DNA from: Talpa occidentalis
Lineage: Eukaryota > Chordata > Mammalia > Eulipotyphla > Talpidae
Reading direction: 5' to 3'
Length of the DNA: 64,000 bases
Assembly (NCBI RefSeq): GCF_014898055.3
Contig: NW_023604295.1
Span: 93,573,591-93,637,590, forward strand
The translations under genes and the position numbers were made by a program. Numbering within the stretch: the stretch's first letter is position 1; each line of letters starts with the position of its first letter. Shown piece by piece: positions 1 through 12,894 of the stretch. The notes under the pieces were generated by a model, which saw only the letters and a program-made list of their open reading frames with translations, was not told the origin of the DNA and made no database searches.

Positions 1-780
1 TTCCTATGATAATTCCTGGCAGAGTCAAATGCTCTGTCTTTTGTACTCCAAAACACTTTGTAAAAGGTCTATTTTGAGACCTTTCATGGACTATTACAAT
101 TTAGAAATGTGAAGTTTTTTCTCTTGAGGACAGAAACTGTTGTATTCCATTCTGGAGACTCAATAACCCTACACCTAGCACCATACTTAATCCAAAGATA
201 TTATTGATTATAAAAACCCATGAATGAGGGAGTAGAAAAATATCAAATATTCTGTAGTAAGAAAAATAGGCTGAGCTCTGAAGTATTTTACAAACTTCTA
301 GGTTGCAAACCAGTAGCCAACAATCAAATACTCCCCAGGGATGCATCTTATTCGGTAAACTCTGGGTTAATATACTTTCAGTGGTTTTAGTTGAGGCATG
401 TACCATCTTTGCAGTTTCTGTACCTCCATATATTTTTGTCTTATTATCACCAATCTCACACATTCGTGTTACCACCTGAGCTCATGAAGACAAGTACCTC
501 AGCTACCAACCTTATATGCTTTTCTGGACCCTGGTCTTTGGCTTCTCCTTAGTAGCCATAGCTCTTGTAGTCCATTCCAGCGGCTGTCCAGGTTCCCTTT
601 CCACCTCCTCCTTTAGATACATATATGCTTTCAATGTCTCTCTTTGGCATTCATCTTGGGCCTCTCTAGCTAAGTTTGAAATCTACCACTTCTCTAGTAT
701 GGTGCTTTCTCATGGTCCAAGTTCAGGATTCTCCTAGCCCCCAAGACATATAGGATGATCTTTAGGGCAACCACCAGATC
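1..780. other. No recognisable feature
   Basis: AT-rich non-coding DNA. Short chance ORFs occur on both strands, but none has a recognisable domain or resembles any repeat I can name. Confidence 0.5.
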
Positions 781-784
781 TGAC

Positions 785-834
785 ACATTCCGAGTGCATG
801 AGTACTAAGCTTCAATTTCCTTATCTGTACATGG
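785..834 (+). repeat. Possible MIR fragment
   Basis: A short stretch (TTCAATTTCCTTATCTGTA) resembles the MIR core segment 'cagtttcctcatctgtaaa'. Little of the rest of MIR is visible, so the call is weak. It is followed directly by an 18-bp tandem duplication. Confidence 0.35.
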
Positions 835-870
835 GAATTCATAACTTCCTTTGAATTCATAACTTCCTTT
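835..870. repeat. Perfect 18-bp tandem duplication
   Basis: The unit GAATTCATAACTTCCTTT occurs twice in direct succession (835-852 and 853-870) with no mismatch. It is probably a recent replication-slippage duplication. Confidence 0.9.
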
Positions 871-1054
871 GTAGATTTGCTGAAAAAAATAAACAAGAAA
901 GAATAAGTTGAAACATATCCTACAGGTTTAGGCAAGCAATCAGAGTCTTATTAAATTCCATCTTCTTCAATTGGTTAAGACAACACAACACCAATAACGT
1001 AACCAAAGAGCTATCTGTTAGTGAGTTTCTTCAGTGTGTTAGTCTGTTCAAATA

Positions 1055-1190
1055 TGATATTTAATGAATCCTTACAAAACAATAACCAACAACTGTGAGC
1101 TAGTACAGCTATTCCAACTTTACATAAAAGAAATTAAAACTTGGAGAAGTTAAAATATTTGCCCATCATAATATATCTCTTATACTAGTG
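1055..1190 (-). repeat. MIR SINE relic (antisense)
   Basis: The plus strand contains the diverged reverse complement of the MIR core: a run like 'tttacataaaagaaattaaaacttggagaagttaaaatatttgccc', matching the usual 'tttacagatgaggaaactgag...gttaagtaacttgccc'. It is old and heavily mutated. Confidence 0.5.
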
Positions 1191-1199
1191 AAGAATATT

Positions 1200-2940
1200 T
1201 TTAGCTACAAGCAATCATATATACAAAATCAGAAACTGATAACCCCAGGTTTGGGTCAGTGATTCATTGGGGTAAGGGTGCTAGGTTTGTCTCATTGGCT
1301 TCTTGTTACCCTCTCTCTCTTGGCTGAGAAAATTCACACCCATTCTATCCACTTAGAGAACCAATATACAAGTAGGCGTGGTGTCAAAAAGCAAATCACT
1401 TTCTCCTCATGTCCTTTTCTCTGTTTTAAGAAAAATTTCCCCAGAAATGGTCTGAAGGCTTCCCATTGCGGCTTAGTAGAGAGAACTCTATCACACAGCC
1501 AACCTGGAGAGGAAGCTGGGAAAGCTCAAATCTGGCTTTCTCAACCTCTCAAGAAAGTTAGAGAGAGCAAGAGGCTGGTCATGGGAGAATTAGGAGACCC
1601 GAGATTCCAGTAGAAACTTGTTTGATTTTGAAAGCCACATTCCTTTTATTTTTTATACCACATCTTTTGTTATGTAACAAGATTTAATATATTAGGAAAA
1701 AATTCAAACTAAAGTTTATTACCATTCTGAACTTTTTCAATGAAAGCCTGATTTCCCTCTAGTGACCTATGATAAAAATGGCATGTTATAAATAAACCAT
1801 TGCACCTTTATGGAATAGGGATATTAGCTGTCTTGGAAATATGTTTTCTCTTTGATATCAAATGTATGAGTGGTATTATAAAGTAGGAGTCATCAAATTG
1901 GCAACAGACTTCAAGTATATTTAAATTGGAAGAAGATGGATTATATGCTTTTAAAAAGATCCATTTTATATTTTTGATCATAAATTCATGTAACCTAGGT
2001 AACATGTTTCCACTACATCTTTCAACCAAACATGCCTTCAACATTTTCAAATTTCAAGCCAAAATCTTATTCCAAAGGATTTTTGTGCTTGTTTGAAGTC
2101 TAAAGTTGCATTTCAATTTATTTTAGCAATCCACTGATATTTATCAAGATGTGAATATACAGGAGTGTGTTGAAATCTGGACTATTCCAATCAAGTTTTT
2201 AAAAGATAAATATTTACTTATTAAATGAATTTCACTGTAGAAATGCAATTCATATCCAAGTTTTATTTCAAAGTTAAAATTGCCAGTTGCCATTCATTTT
2301 TATAAACGATAACTGTACTTGCTTTATTAAAGACAAAATTAAATGAATGTCTACTTATCTAAAAATTATCGAGGAGGTTATTTACTTTAAGGTATAAGAG
2401 TACTAACCCTTCCTATTTTCAAGAATCATCATGACTAAATACACTAGTTTTGAATGACAGAATTTTCTCCAATTTAATAATTTATTTATGGAATCACCTT
2501 TTCTGTTTTCAGTATATAAGAAAGGGGTGGAGTCTAAATATTGTATTCAGATTCGTCATCTAGGGACAATATATTTAAAAAGAACATTAAAGCACTATTA
2601 TAAGCAGAGGTGCTAAAAGCTGCCACCCATTTAAAGAAATGAACAACAACAACAAAAAAAAAAACCTCAAGTATATGGTAGAACAGAGGTTACACGGATG
2701 GTTACAAAATACTCACTGAATTCTAAAAATGGGTTTTGATCTCAGAACTGCCTTATAAGCAGTGTTAGTTTAAGGCTGCATTCATTAGAACTACATTCAG
2801 CAATTTGCAATTAAAAAAAAAATATATGGGCCTCTTCAATATGCAGAAATGTATTCTTTCACACAACCATAAGTTGAGAAAAAGCAGTCCAGGGAAGAGA
2901 TGGCATCTAATAGATGGCATCAGGGACCCAGCCATACAAC
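1200..2940. other. No recognisable feature
   Basis: AT-rich sequence with short A-runs (around 2650 and 2812). I see no gene or repeat I can name. ORFs here are short and have no domain signature. Confidence 0.45.
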
Positions 2941-3249
2941 TTTTTTTTTTTTTTTAAAGAGGCATGTATTTTTATTTATTTATTTGTTTGTTTATTTGTT
3001 TGTACATGCACTGGGTACAGTCAGAAGCTCGAGAGGATGAGAGAATTCACCAGAGCCAGAGCGGGGAGCAGAGCAGGCAGAAGGACCTGAGTACACTGCT
3101 GAGGGGAGCAGCAGGCGGCAGGAGAGGGCTGCGTGCCATGTGGGACCCTCCTCCAGTGGCCTGGGAGCAGCTGGGGATCGAACCGGTGCCGCAGAGGCCC
3201 AGGCAGCTTTGAAACCCAGCGTTCAACCGCTGTGCCACCAGGGAGGCCC
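2941..3249 (-). mobile_element. tRNA-derived SINE, full length, antisense
   Basis: Read on the minus strand this is a complete SINE: a GCCTCCCTGGTGGCACAGCG-type head, a B box (GGTTCGATCCCC), a unique body and an A-rich tail, seen here as the leading T-run. Target-site duplications flank it: GACCCAGCCATACAAC at 2925-2940 and GACCCAGTCCTACAAC at 3250-3265 (2 mismatches in 16). The 3' end carries an extra 'catgcctctt' before the poly(A), shared only with the copy at 21683. The apparent ORFs across it are chance frames in the GC-rich body. Confidence 0.9.
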
Positions 3250-3904
3250 GACCCAGTCCTACAACTTTTAACGTGCAAGTTTTCAGCCTCATGGACACAA
3301 GATAGCAGCTTTACTGTTAGGTAATCAGTGTCATACCAGGTGGACTGAAGAAGTTAGGAGGGTATGAGTTCTGGCTACTAGCCCCAGAGACTCCACTGTG
3401 AAATTTAGAAACATAATTTTAAAACTATTGATTTTAGTCACCTCATTTTTGAGTGAAAAAACAAAATATTATGAAATCAAATGGCTTATCCTAGGTTCCC
3501 AGCTAGCTATATTTAGAACAAGAAGTCCTTTTAGTCCTTAAACTGATGTCATTTCTATTGAGTCCATCGCCTTCTGAAAATTAGGTAGGATTACTTTACA
3601 GTTCCAGTAATGATGGCACTGGGGACAGCTCCATATCCTGAGCGAGAATGTTGGAAGAGTATTAGGTCCCATAGCATGGATATCACACCAGTGGGGCAGC
3701 CATGTCTCTTGTTCCATTCTCCTCTATCATCCATAGTGTAAGACCTTGGGTCTGGTATTAAAAGGCCAGAGCATAAAGTAATCTTGGTGAAGAGAATAGT
3801 GGGCACAGTTCTGATGACCATGGAAAGGAAGGTGGTGGTGGTAGTGGTAATGACATGAGTAGGAGGTGAGGGATTGCTTACAGGAAAGAAAATGCAATTC
3901 ATTT

Positions 3905-4600
3905 TAAAATATGAAGGTACTGCCCTTGCACACTATTTGTAGGAATGTAAATTAGTACAGGCATTATGGAAATCAGTATGGATACCCCTCAACAAAATAA
4001 AAAAAAAAAAAGAAATTCCATATAATCCTGTATTCCAACAGATAGGTATTTACTGAAAAAACATAGAAATGCAATTACAACGAGATATATATGAGCCCCA
4101 TGTTGTGTTGCAGAATTATTTACAATAGTCGAGAGCTGAAAACAACCTAAATGCCCATCAATAGATGATTATATAAGGCAGATGTAGTACACACACACAT
4201 AAACACACACTGGAATACTACTTTACCATTAAAAAAAAAAAAGGAAATCCTACCAATTTGAACAACATGGAGGGACCTAAATTATATTGTCTTAGTGATA
4301 TAAGTCGGATAGAGAAAGACAAAGACCATATGATTTCATTTATATGTAGTATATACAGAAACCAACCAAAATGATAAGCTAAATACAATAAAAATTAATA
4401 TTAGACTTTAAGACCAATTATTGTTACCAAGGGATAAGAAAGTAAGTCAATCATGTAAAAAGAGTCCCTTGTATGATGTAAAATAGAATTGGACTTTTAC
4501 TAATGAGTTTAATGGAACATGCTGATTTTAATGATGTATGCCCAAAATTTATAAAATGTTAAAATGCAATGCTACTATATAAATAAAAAAATAAGTACAT
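3905..4600 (+). mobile_element. Old L1 3' end (ORF2 C-terminus and 3'UTR)
   Basis: Diverged nucleotide remnants of the L1 ORF2 C-terminal coding region are recognisable in order, e.g. 'tatttacaatagt...aacaacctaaatgcccatcaatagatga', followed by the 'catatgatttcatttatatg' segment and an A-rich 3' part. It contains many stops and indels and a CA microsatellite (4192-4210). This is a much older subfamily than the 32-kb copy. Confidence 0.8.
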
Positions 4601-7234
4601 AAAATATAGAAGTTCTTGGTATCTCAGATTTCTATACTACATCAAAGCACAGAAGCAAACATAAGGTCTTATTTGACATCTTGTTACTACATAAACAGAG
4701 AAAAGAGCCAGTAGCTGCCATTGAAATTATATAGGTGGCCTAATATTTTAACTACTGCCAAGCAGAGTAAGTAGTTCTGGTTTAACTGGGAGGAGGAGGA
4801 CTGAATACCTGTTATCAAAATAACTAGGTCATGCAGCTCAATAGGATGGCTGTCAATGGAGAATCCAGCCATCCAGTTAGTCAGAGTTCTGCTTGTGGAA
4901 GCTGAAGCAAGCCTGCTATGTGGAGCGGCAGATGGACTCAGCATGCCTTCATGCTTGGTCAGATGTTATTAATCTATGACCAAAGGAGCAGGTGGCGACC
5001 AGAGACCACACGACTTCCTTTAGAAGTCACCCGAGCTGCAAAAAAGTATGAATTCTCTCAACATATTAGAATCTCCATGGCACTTATTTTTAATAATTGT
5101 CCTTCTTAAGCAAATGGAAATGAGGAACTGATATTTTATCTCCACTTTCCTTGTGTCTATGAAAGACTCTGTAGAATATTTAAGTGAATAATCATTCACT
5201 TACATACTCACTGGACAAAAGTAATTCTAAAATAGGACATTAACTCCACATTTAAAGAAAAATTCATTAAATATGGGTAGTTCATTACTATCAAATGCAT
5301 TTGATTATATTTGAGAGTATGAATAAGGGTTTCCTCAGCGTAAAAGCTTTCAGCCAAATGTTTTACAGATTAAGGTGCATTAAGGATGTAAATTATTCTA
5401 AGCCAAAGATTATTTCCTTCCTGATCTGTGCCTCTTAAGACCTGATAGATCAGCAACTGTAAGCCTTCTTGGAGGAAGACTCTTAATAGGCCTCCTCAGT
5501 CCACCTTGGTATAATTGTCAAAAGTGGTTAAAATACCAGCATCAAAAATTAAAATCTTAAATTTATTACCTACAGTTATTATTAAAATGTCATGGTCAGG
5601 TGCTATTCAGCATCAACCAAATAATTTTCCTTTCATATTGTTATTTGTATTAGTGAAATCCACTAAAAATTGAAATCCCATTTCAATTTATCTTTGTGTT
5701 TAGATTGTTTTTCTAGTCTAAGTAGAAGGGAAAATAAAACTAACCCCTGTACAACTGAAAATTGCCTTCCTGGGTTCCGAACTAATTTAACCTACATTGT
5801 TAACTCTGTAGAAAGTGCGTTCAGAAGAGAGGAATCTTATCTGAAGGGGTAACAGGTTTATCTCACTTACGCATCTGGTGCCCTAATTCATGAAGACTCT
5901 AAAACTCTGAACTTACCGACTCGACTCGTAACTCACAGCCTGCAGCAGCTCCTTTTATTCAATAAATTCAGCAGTGGCAAAGAAATAAGACAATATGCTC
6001 AACCCAGTAGAGTGTCCAAGATAAATATAGAGCTGCAGCATAAACCTCTACGACCTGGAAAGGAGCAGCTGTTCAATATCATGGGAAACCGCCTGGAGTT
6101 AGTTTGAGTCAGAAGGAAAAAGCCTTGGAAAGACAATACCTTCACTTCACCCAGCTTGCAAATGGAAAACACAGAATTCCAAAGCAAACAGCCCTGAATC
6201 ATAAGGATGAAGTCTGTTTTTTTCCTATGTGCAAGATGACCAAAATCTGTGTGTTTTAGACTCACCTCTGCAAAAATAAACCCATGACTGTTAAAGTTTT
6301 TTATTTGGAACAAATTTCTGAATGCTCTCTTAGATTAATCCACACCAAGATCTGTTTATCCATTGTGTCAACAGAAAACTCCCACACTGATGCCTTCTTT
6401 TCCATTTTCCATGTAAAGGAGCATTTTGGGATTCAGAAACCAGACTCTGAGAGGCATTCCAAACAGCAGCAACAGATCTCTGGCCTGTGGTGTTTTAGTA
6501 CCCGATCATTCTTCCTCTTTTAGTTAGTTAACATCACGGACATCTAGAAAATCCCATTTAAACAGATGATGGTAAATGATTTCCTCATGACTTGCTTCCT
6601 AATTTCAAGTGGATTGAAGAAAGTAATTTTTTCTCCAAGCCTGGAACTTGAATGAAGCGTCCCAGGCAAGTCTGCTCCTGCCTGAATGTTTCACAGCCCT
6701 TGCGAAACTTCTGTCAAAGTTAAGCTGTTGGACAGGTTCATATTTAAGGGTCTTGGTAAGCTCCACTCTTAGCAGCAATTACACCACCTACTAAAAATAA
6801 TTTACAGAGCCACACAAAGAGCACACATAAAGGTGAATGTTTGGAATGTTCCCGCCTCTTGTAAACATGAAAAAAAAGAAACAGCTTAGAGTTATTGATT
6901 AATTCAATAAAACTGCTGAATATGTGATTAATTCTGAAGTTGCTTGGATATTAAATAAGAAGATATTTGAAACGCTCTAGCCACAAGGGTGGTTTTTTCC
7001 CCTTTTTTATTTAGAAAGTCAACTTTCACTCATTAATTCAGTGTAGTTAGAACTACAGGGTATGGCCTGGAATCATGTTCTCGCTAACCTGTCATGACAA
7101 GCTTATAGCAAAGGTGTTTTCAGCAGAAAACAAGGAGATTGTGCAAACACCAAATGAGTCTAGCACATTCAAGAGAGCAGAGCAAATGTGCCAGATAATA
7201 TTAGATCAGTGATCAGTGAACTTGGAAATATAAT
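4601..7234. other. No recognisable feature
   Basis: Unique-looking sequence of mixed composition. About 6600-7000 is less AT-rich and has two similar TGATTAATTC motifs near 6895 and 6927. I see no exon or nameable repeat. Confidence 0.4.
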
Positions 7235-7430
7235 ATGATGTGGTGGCTGAAACTAGCAACTACCACTTGCTAGTTTTGTAATCTTGGGCAAGTTTTTAAA
7301 CTCTTTTACAGTATCATCTGTAAAACATGGCCAAAAATACTTTATGAGATTGTTTTCAGGAGTAAATAAACTAATACCCAAAGTACTCAGCACAGTTCCT
7401 GGTTCACAGAGGGTGCTTTATAAACCTTAT
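7235..7430 (+). repeat. MIR SINE relic
   Basis: The order of segments follows the MIR consensus: 'ccacttgctagttttgtaatcttgggcaagttt', then 'tatcatctgtaaaac', then 'gtactcagcacagttcctgg'. The last is the MIR 3' motif 'gcacagtgcctggcacat'. Confidence 0.8.
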
Positions 7431-7620
7431 CTTTCCATTCAAAGAGATAATCCTCCCTGTGTTAGGCTGAAAAATGAATCCTGGGAAAGACATCTGTATC
7501 CTAATTCCTGGAATCAGTAATGTAAATTATTTGCTGGAAAAAAAAAATCTTTGAAAATGTGATTAAAGATTTTTGAGATGGGAGATTTTTTTAGATTATC
7601 TGGGTGAACCTTAAATCTAA

Positions 7621-7690
7621 CGGGGGGGGAGGGTAGGAGAGGGAAAGGGAGGGGAGGGGAGGGGAGAGGAAGGGGGGAGGGGAGGAGAGG
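7621..7690. repeat. G-rich polypurine tract
   Basis: About 70 bp made almost wholly of G and A, with many runs of 3-8 G (e.g. GGGAGGGGAGGGGAGGGGAG). The strand asymmetry is extreme. It has the sequence requirements for a plus-strand G-quadruplex and for triplex (H-DNA) formation. Confidence 0.9.
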
Positions 7691-8322
7691 AATGGCAGCT
7701 GCCACCAGAAGCGAGAAGAGGTGGGGCAGGAGACTTCCCTAGACTCTGGAAGGGAGCATTGTCCTGTTGGCAACAAAATTTTGACCTAGCAAAAGTGATT
7801 CGGATTTTAGCTTCCACAACTGGAATAGAATAAATTTCTGTTGTTTTAAGCCACTAAATACATAACAATCTGTTATTACATTTTTCCTCTAGGAAATTAA
7901 TACCTTTCCTAACTTGATTAATGTCAGGCATTGCCATACAGACATTGGCAACTCTTTTCAAGACCACCACTCTTTATGTCACACAAAGACCATCCAGCTC
8001 ATCCTGAAGTGCAGTACCCTTTGGTTGGAACACCCGTGGAAGAAGTGTGTTTCTCTTACGTTTCATATTTTCACTTCACAATAAAGATAAAATCTTGGCT
8101 AGCGTGAAGTACTATACTATTGATATGTTGGTTAGGAAGCCTTGGGGCATAGCTACATGACTGGATGTTTTTGCTTTTTTATGATAATCAAACAAAATTT
8201 CCATATTAAACAAATGTATTTAAGTAAACACAGTGAATCAATTGAATCAAAAGTACTAAATAAATAATACCAGAGGTGTTCAAGTGAAGGCAGTCCACAG
8301 GAGCTTAAAAAGAGAAGAAACT

Positions 8323-9235
8323 AACCCCACCAACTAGGAGAACATTTTTGCACGCAACACTAATGATAAAGGACTGATCAAAATCTGCAAAGAGCTGATG
8401 AGACTCAACAACAACAAAGAAAATAATCCAGTCAAAAAGTGGGCAGAAGAGCTAAAAGAAACTTCTCTGAAGAAGAAATGCAAATGGCCAACAGGCATAT
8501 GAAAAAATGTTCAACATCACTTGTAATCAGGGAAATGCAAATCAAAAGTACCATGAGATACCATCTTACACCAGCGAGAATGGCACATATTAAAAAAACT
8601 AGCAACAACAAATGTTGGCGAGGGTGTGGAGAAAAAGGAACTCTTCTGCACTGTTGGTGGGAGTGCAAACTGGTCCAACCACTATGGAGAGCTGTGTGGA
8701 GATTTCTGGACCTACTAAACATAGAGCTTCCATATGATCCAGCAATTCCACTCTTAGGTATTTACCCAAAGGACACAGAAACATCAATTCCAAAGAGCAC
8801 CTGCACCCCTATGTTTATAGCAGCACTGTTTACAATAGCTAAGCTTTGGAAACAACCCAAATGCCCAAAAATAGATGACTGGATCAAGAAGATGTGGTAC
8901 ATATACACCATGGAATATTACTCAGCATTCAAAAAAGATAAACACATGCAATTTGCAGCAACATGGATGGCGCTGGAAGGGATCATGCTCAGCAAAATAA
9001 GCCAAAAAGAAAAAGAAAAATACCGGATGGTCTCACTCATAGCAGGAATCTAGAAAACTTAAATAAGGGACCAGGAAAATGAATAACTATAAGAAAGTGA
9101 AAATCAGAATCAACAAAAAACTATGAAACAGAGACACTTTTGGGGGGGTGGGGGTTGGGAGGGGAGGGATTGGGATCAGAATGGGGGGGTTGCAATTGTA
9201 TGGGGAATATAAAAATAAAATTTATTTAAAAAAAG
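8323..9235 (+). mobile_element. 5'-truncated young L1 (ORF2 C-terminus and 3'UTR)
   Basis: Perfect 12-bp TSDs (AGAGAAGAAACT at 8311-8322 and 9236-9247) bound a 0.9-kb L1 copy close to the 3' end of the full-length element at 32-38 kb. The frame 8439-9053 gives about 200 residues of the ORF2p C-terminus, including the cysteine-rich motif ([18 protein letters not shown]), and ends at the native stop. The 3'UTR has a G-rich run (9141-9175) and an AATAAA-like end. 5' truncation is typical of L1 insertion. It cannot code for a working retrotransposase. Confidence 0.92.
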
Positions 9236-9260
9236 AGAGAAGAAACTTTTACCTTTCTTA

Positions 9261-9518
9261 TAATTTATTTATTTTTAACTGAGGTAATATTGGGTATGCT
9301 CATCAGGTATTATCACATAGTGCCCCCACCTCCGCTCACCCATATTCCACCACCATAGACCATGTGCCTCCTTCCCCCTTTGTTCTTTCCCTGCCCCCAT
9401 CCTTCCCCACTTTAGTGCCTCAGTTCTGTGGTCAGCTATCAAGGGTTAGTTTCTCAGCTTGTCTTTATCTGACTATTGGTTTAGTTTACATTCCACATAT
9501 TAGTGACACCATCCAGCA
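9261..9518 (-). mobile_element. 5'-truncated L1 3'UTR fragment (antisense)
   Basis: The reverse complement reads as an L1 3'UTR of an older subfamily: 'ctggatggtgtcactaatatgtggaatgt', then G/A-rich sequence, then 'taaaaataaataaatta'. Imperfect TSDs (TTTACCTTTCTTA at 9248-9260, TTTACCTTTTTA at 9519-9530) flank it. The same family recurs at 59598. Confidence 0.65.
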
Positions 9519-9530
9519 TTTACCTTTTTA

Positions 9531-10734
9531 AGCTAAAAGACTGCATCCAACCTCAAAACTTTCCAGACCATTAACAGCAAAGTTCAGGATTATTTCATTT
9601 CCAAAACGCCCTCAAGTACACCCTCAATTACTTCGATCAAGTGTGATCGAAGATCTTTGTCCCCCCTCCTCGCTCCCCGGGGAAGCACCTAGGGCATTCA
9701 CACCATCTTTCTGAGTCAGGTTCTGGCATACCCAAAACTTCATGGTCTACCCATTCCCTGAATCATCTCCATAAAAGCTGTAAAGAGAGTCTTCTTCAAG
9801 ATCAAATATGCTCAATTCTTAAAGGAAGCAATTGTCCTATGTGATCTTACTATTTCCTTATCCATCCAGAAATAGAAAAGTAATTGGCTCCTACATTAGC
9901 CATCAGAATTGAGTGCTGAAGGGACTTGTGTTCTAATGGTCACTTTAAAAGAAAAAATGTAGTTCAGTAATCTTAAATAATTCAGAAATCATGCAATTAC
10001 AGTAATTTTTACATGGAAAACAAAACAAAAAACACTTAGAAATTTTGGTTGAGTCATGCTTCCCTCTAGTTAGTGGAAAATGATAATAATACATCTAGGG
10101 TTTATTTTTCCCCCATGGAGGATGATAAAACTACTCTTCAGTTTCTTTAATGCACAGAAAAAGAAAATTACTTCCAGTCTTTTAGGTACTTACTCCAGAT
10201 TCAAATATTCTGGGAAAATATTACTCCCTTAGTTTGTCTGTAACAGAGTCAACTTCACTCCAGAGCCCCATCTGTAGAGTGATAGAGAAAAAATCCTAAA
10301 GCTTAGCCTAATAGAGTAATCCCACATCAACTTATCACTAAGTCATCAGCTTAGTAAACAGACTGGTTTTGATAAAGGTAGTTCTTTTCTTTCTCCCTTC
10401 TTTTCTCAGTTGGCACTGGGTGCTGGGCAGAGACTGGCATACTCTTGACGCAGTAGGGGAGGGGCCATGTGTAAATTTGTCTTCCTTGTGCCACTCTCAT
10501 CATCACAGAGCCTTCTAGCACCTGCTGTTGAATAATAAAGACTAGCCCATCACTCATCTATCTCATCTTTCAGTTAGGGAACCACAGGTTTCTCGTGTCA
10601 ACTCTTGTTGGAATTATGGACATCATGAAGTCAGGCCCTGACAGTTTGTTCTGTATACCTTGATCATATGACTACTTCTCTCTTAACAATAATCGGTTCC
10701 CATCTCTCACATCAAATTGTCTGTTTTCAAATCA
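9531..10734. other. No recognisable feature
   Basis: Non-coding sequence with a short C-rich stretch around 9660-9680. I see no gene, RNA or nameable repeat. Confidence 0.4.
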
Positions 10735-10935
10735 CTGTTTACTATCTGTGACCTTGGGTGAGATTCTTAATATATCTGTGTCTGAGTTTCCACATCTATA
10801 AATGGGAAGGAAGAGATTGATAAAGTATCTACCTCTCCCAGTTGCTATAAAAGATGAATTAATAAGGACAAAATACTCTGAGCATCATCTGGCACACATA
10901 CAAGTGTTTATTATTATTGCTGTCATTATTGACAT
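10735..10935 (+). repeat. MIR SINE relic
   Basis: Contains the MIR core in order: 'tatctgtgaccttgggtgag', 'gtttccacatctataaatggg', and the 3' part 'gagcatcatctggcacacatacaagtg'. Confidence 0.75.
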
Positions 10936-12689
10936 TGACAACGTTGTTGACATTAGCTGGGAAGGTATCCAGCCAGAGAGCCAGCTTATTTCCATACCTC
11001 CCACAGGAGCAGTTGAAAACCCCTAGATTCTATTTATATCACACACCAGTCAAAGGAATCTCATAGTTCTAAACTCTTCTCTTCCTCTCAAGTTATACCA
11101 TGAATTATTCTTAGTTGTGGACAGTTTGAGGTTAGTAGGATATCAAGCTGCAAGAGAGTCTTCTAGAATCCCAAATGAGTTAAGGGAAACCTCTACCCAC
11201 ATCATTCCCCATGATCTGTCTAATCATCATGCCCAGGACAAAGCCAGAGTCTCAACCTCATTCTCTTCTGCTTTTCACTATCCTTCTATAGTTACCAGGA
11301 AGTTTTCTTGTTCTTTTCCTCCCTGTCGTCCTTTCCTTGCACCATATCTTCCTCCTCCAGAATCTAGCTTTATTGTGTATGCAACAATGGAGAACAGAGT
11401 GGAGAACTTACTAATAAAGAAACCTAAATCAGGAAACTTTTTAAAATATCATGCATATTAAAAGATTTTATAATCAAGAAAAAAAATAGGAACCATCTTC
11501 ATATAGTTATAGAATGATGAAAACAAAAACAACTATAGAGCTGGAATTCAGACAAGTAACAGGAACTTTGTATATTACAATTCACAGAAGTGACTTGCTG
11601 TGGCAAGTCACAAGCAACCCTCTCAGGCCCTACTCCAGGGATATTTGGGGGTGGAAGTCACATTCTAACTAGCAATAAAGTGCTGATTCCAGGTGAGTAT
11701 AAACTATGTTCTGCTGGAAAAAATCAGCTATAAGATGAATCTTTCAAAGTTATAATGAATTAAACAGAAAACACAGCACTTCAGTGAGGAATGACCTGGA
11801 GTCAGGAATGACCTGGAAAGTCCTAACAGACACTTTCTGCCAGAAATTCCAGTCTCTAGAGTTCATGATCAAGAAATACTTAAATGTGATGCCAAAAAAA
11901 AAAAAAAAAATTAGCCCAAGAATGGAGAATCCCTTGGCTCCTTGCAGAGTCCTCTTGTGATATACCAAGGTAGGCCACACACAGAGGTTCAATCTCTTCA
12001 GCACTCTGCCAACACCACAAAGCAAAACCTGCTGTTCTGATATAGGCAGAGTGCTTTGGGACTTCCCGAGGCTGCTCCCACTGAATTATAAAATAGAGAC
12101 TATTCTATAAAATACATAAATGAAGAAATAAAGCATCTCCATATTTAATAGCTATAAATCATGGTAAGGACCACCTGTTAACAAGTTACAGTGTCTCCTA
12201 ATAAGCAGATGTCATGGTTCATGGCTACAGGTCAAACTGCACTGTCTCTTCTATTAACACTGCAGCCACAGGAACATTAGTTTCTTTTCAGAGACTCTAT
12301 GTGTGTGTCCATGCATATGATGAAAAAGTTAAACAGGTTCAGAGTCAGAAAGAAAACTTTGGTAATTGTAATTGTGTTGCCCATTTCTGTCTGCAAGGTC
12401 ATTCATTAGCTGCAATTTTATGAAAGTGGCAGGCCTAACTCATTAAAACTATTGGTGTTTTTTAAATGGAAATGGTTCATAACAGTTTAACAGAAGAAAA
12501 AAGCCCTGTGGGCATGCAGAAGTTTCTTCATTAAAACAAAATTAACCCTGAATTTGTAGCACTGTGATTTAATAAGCAATCGTAATGCTTGCCCAAAATA
12601 TACAAGATCAAAAAAGTACCATATGGCTTGATTATATGCAGTAATTAGGACAGAATTAGAAGTAATGGAATTTTAGACTTGGAAGAGTT
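10936..12689. other. No recognisable feature
   Basis: Unique-looking sequence. An open frame of 114 codons (11117-11461) has low-complexity, non-homologous content, and I do not regard it as a gene. An A17 run lies at 11894. Confidence 0.4.
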
Positions 12690-12850
12690 ATAACATCATT
12701 TCATCCAATCTCTCTCACTTCTTCCTCCAAACTACGCCCATCCCTCTCTCCCCAAACACATTTTACAAGTGAGGCAACTGAGTCCCAGAAAAATTAAATT
12801 CTTTTCTCCGGGTTACAATCTTAAACACTCTGATGGAGTCAGCATTCTCA
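12690..12850 (-). repeat. MIR SINE relic (antisense)
   Basis: The plus strand shows 'ttttacaagtgaggcaactgagtcccagaaaaatt', the reverse complement of the MIR core, followed by a diverged 'gggttac' segment. Confidence 0.65.
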
Positions 12851-12894
12851 TTGCAAAGTGCAAAAAAGAAAAGAAATCCTAGTATAAATGATAA

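Noticed and set aside
3021..3324. Overlapping GC-rich ORFs across SINEs (also at 16.1, 18.5 and 21.7 kb)
   Set aside because: They are reading frames in the SINE body on both strands, recur in every copy and are broken in most.
6600..7000. Possible conserved enhancer (two TGATTAATTC motifs, lower repeat content)
   Set aside because: Cannot be supported without cross-species alignment; motifs of this length are expected by chance in AT-rich DNA.
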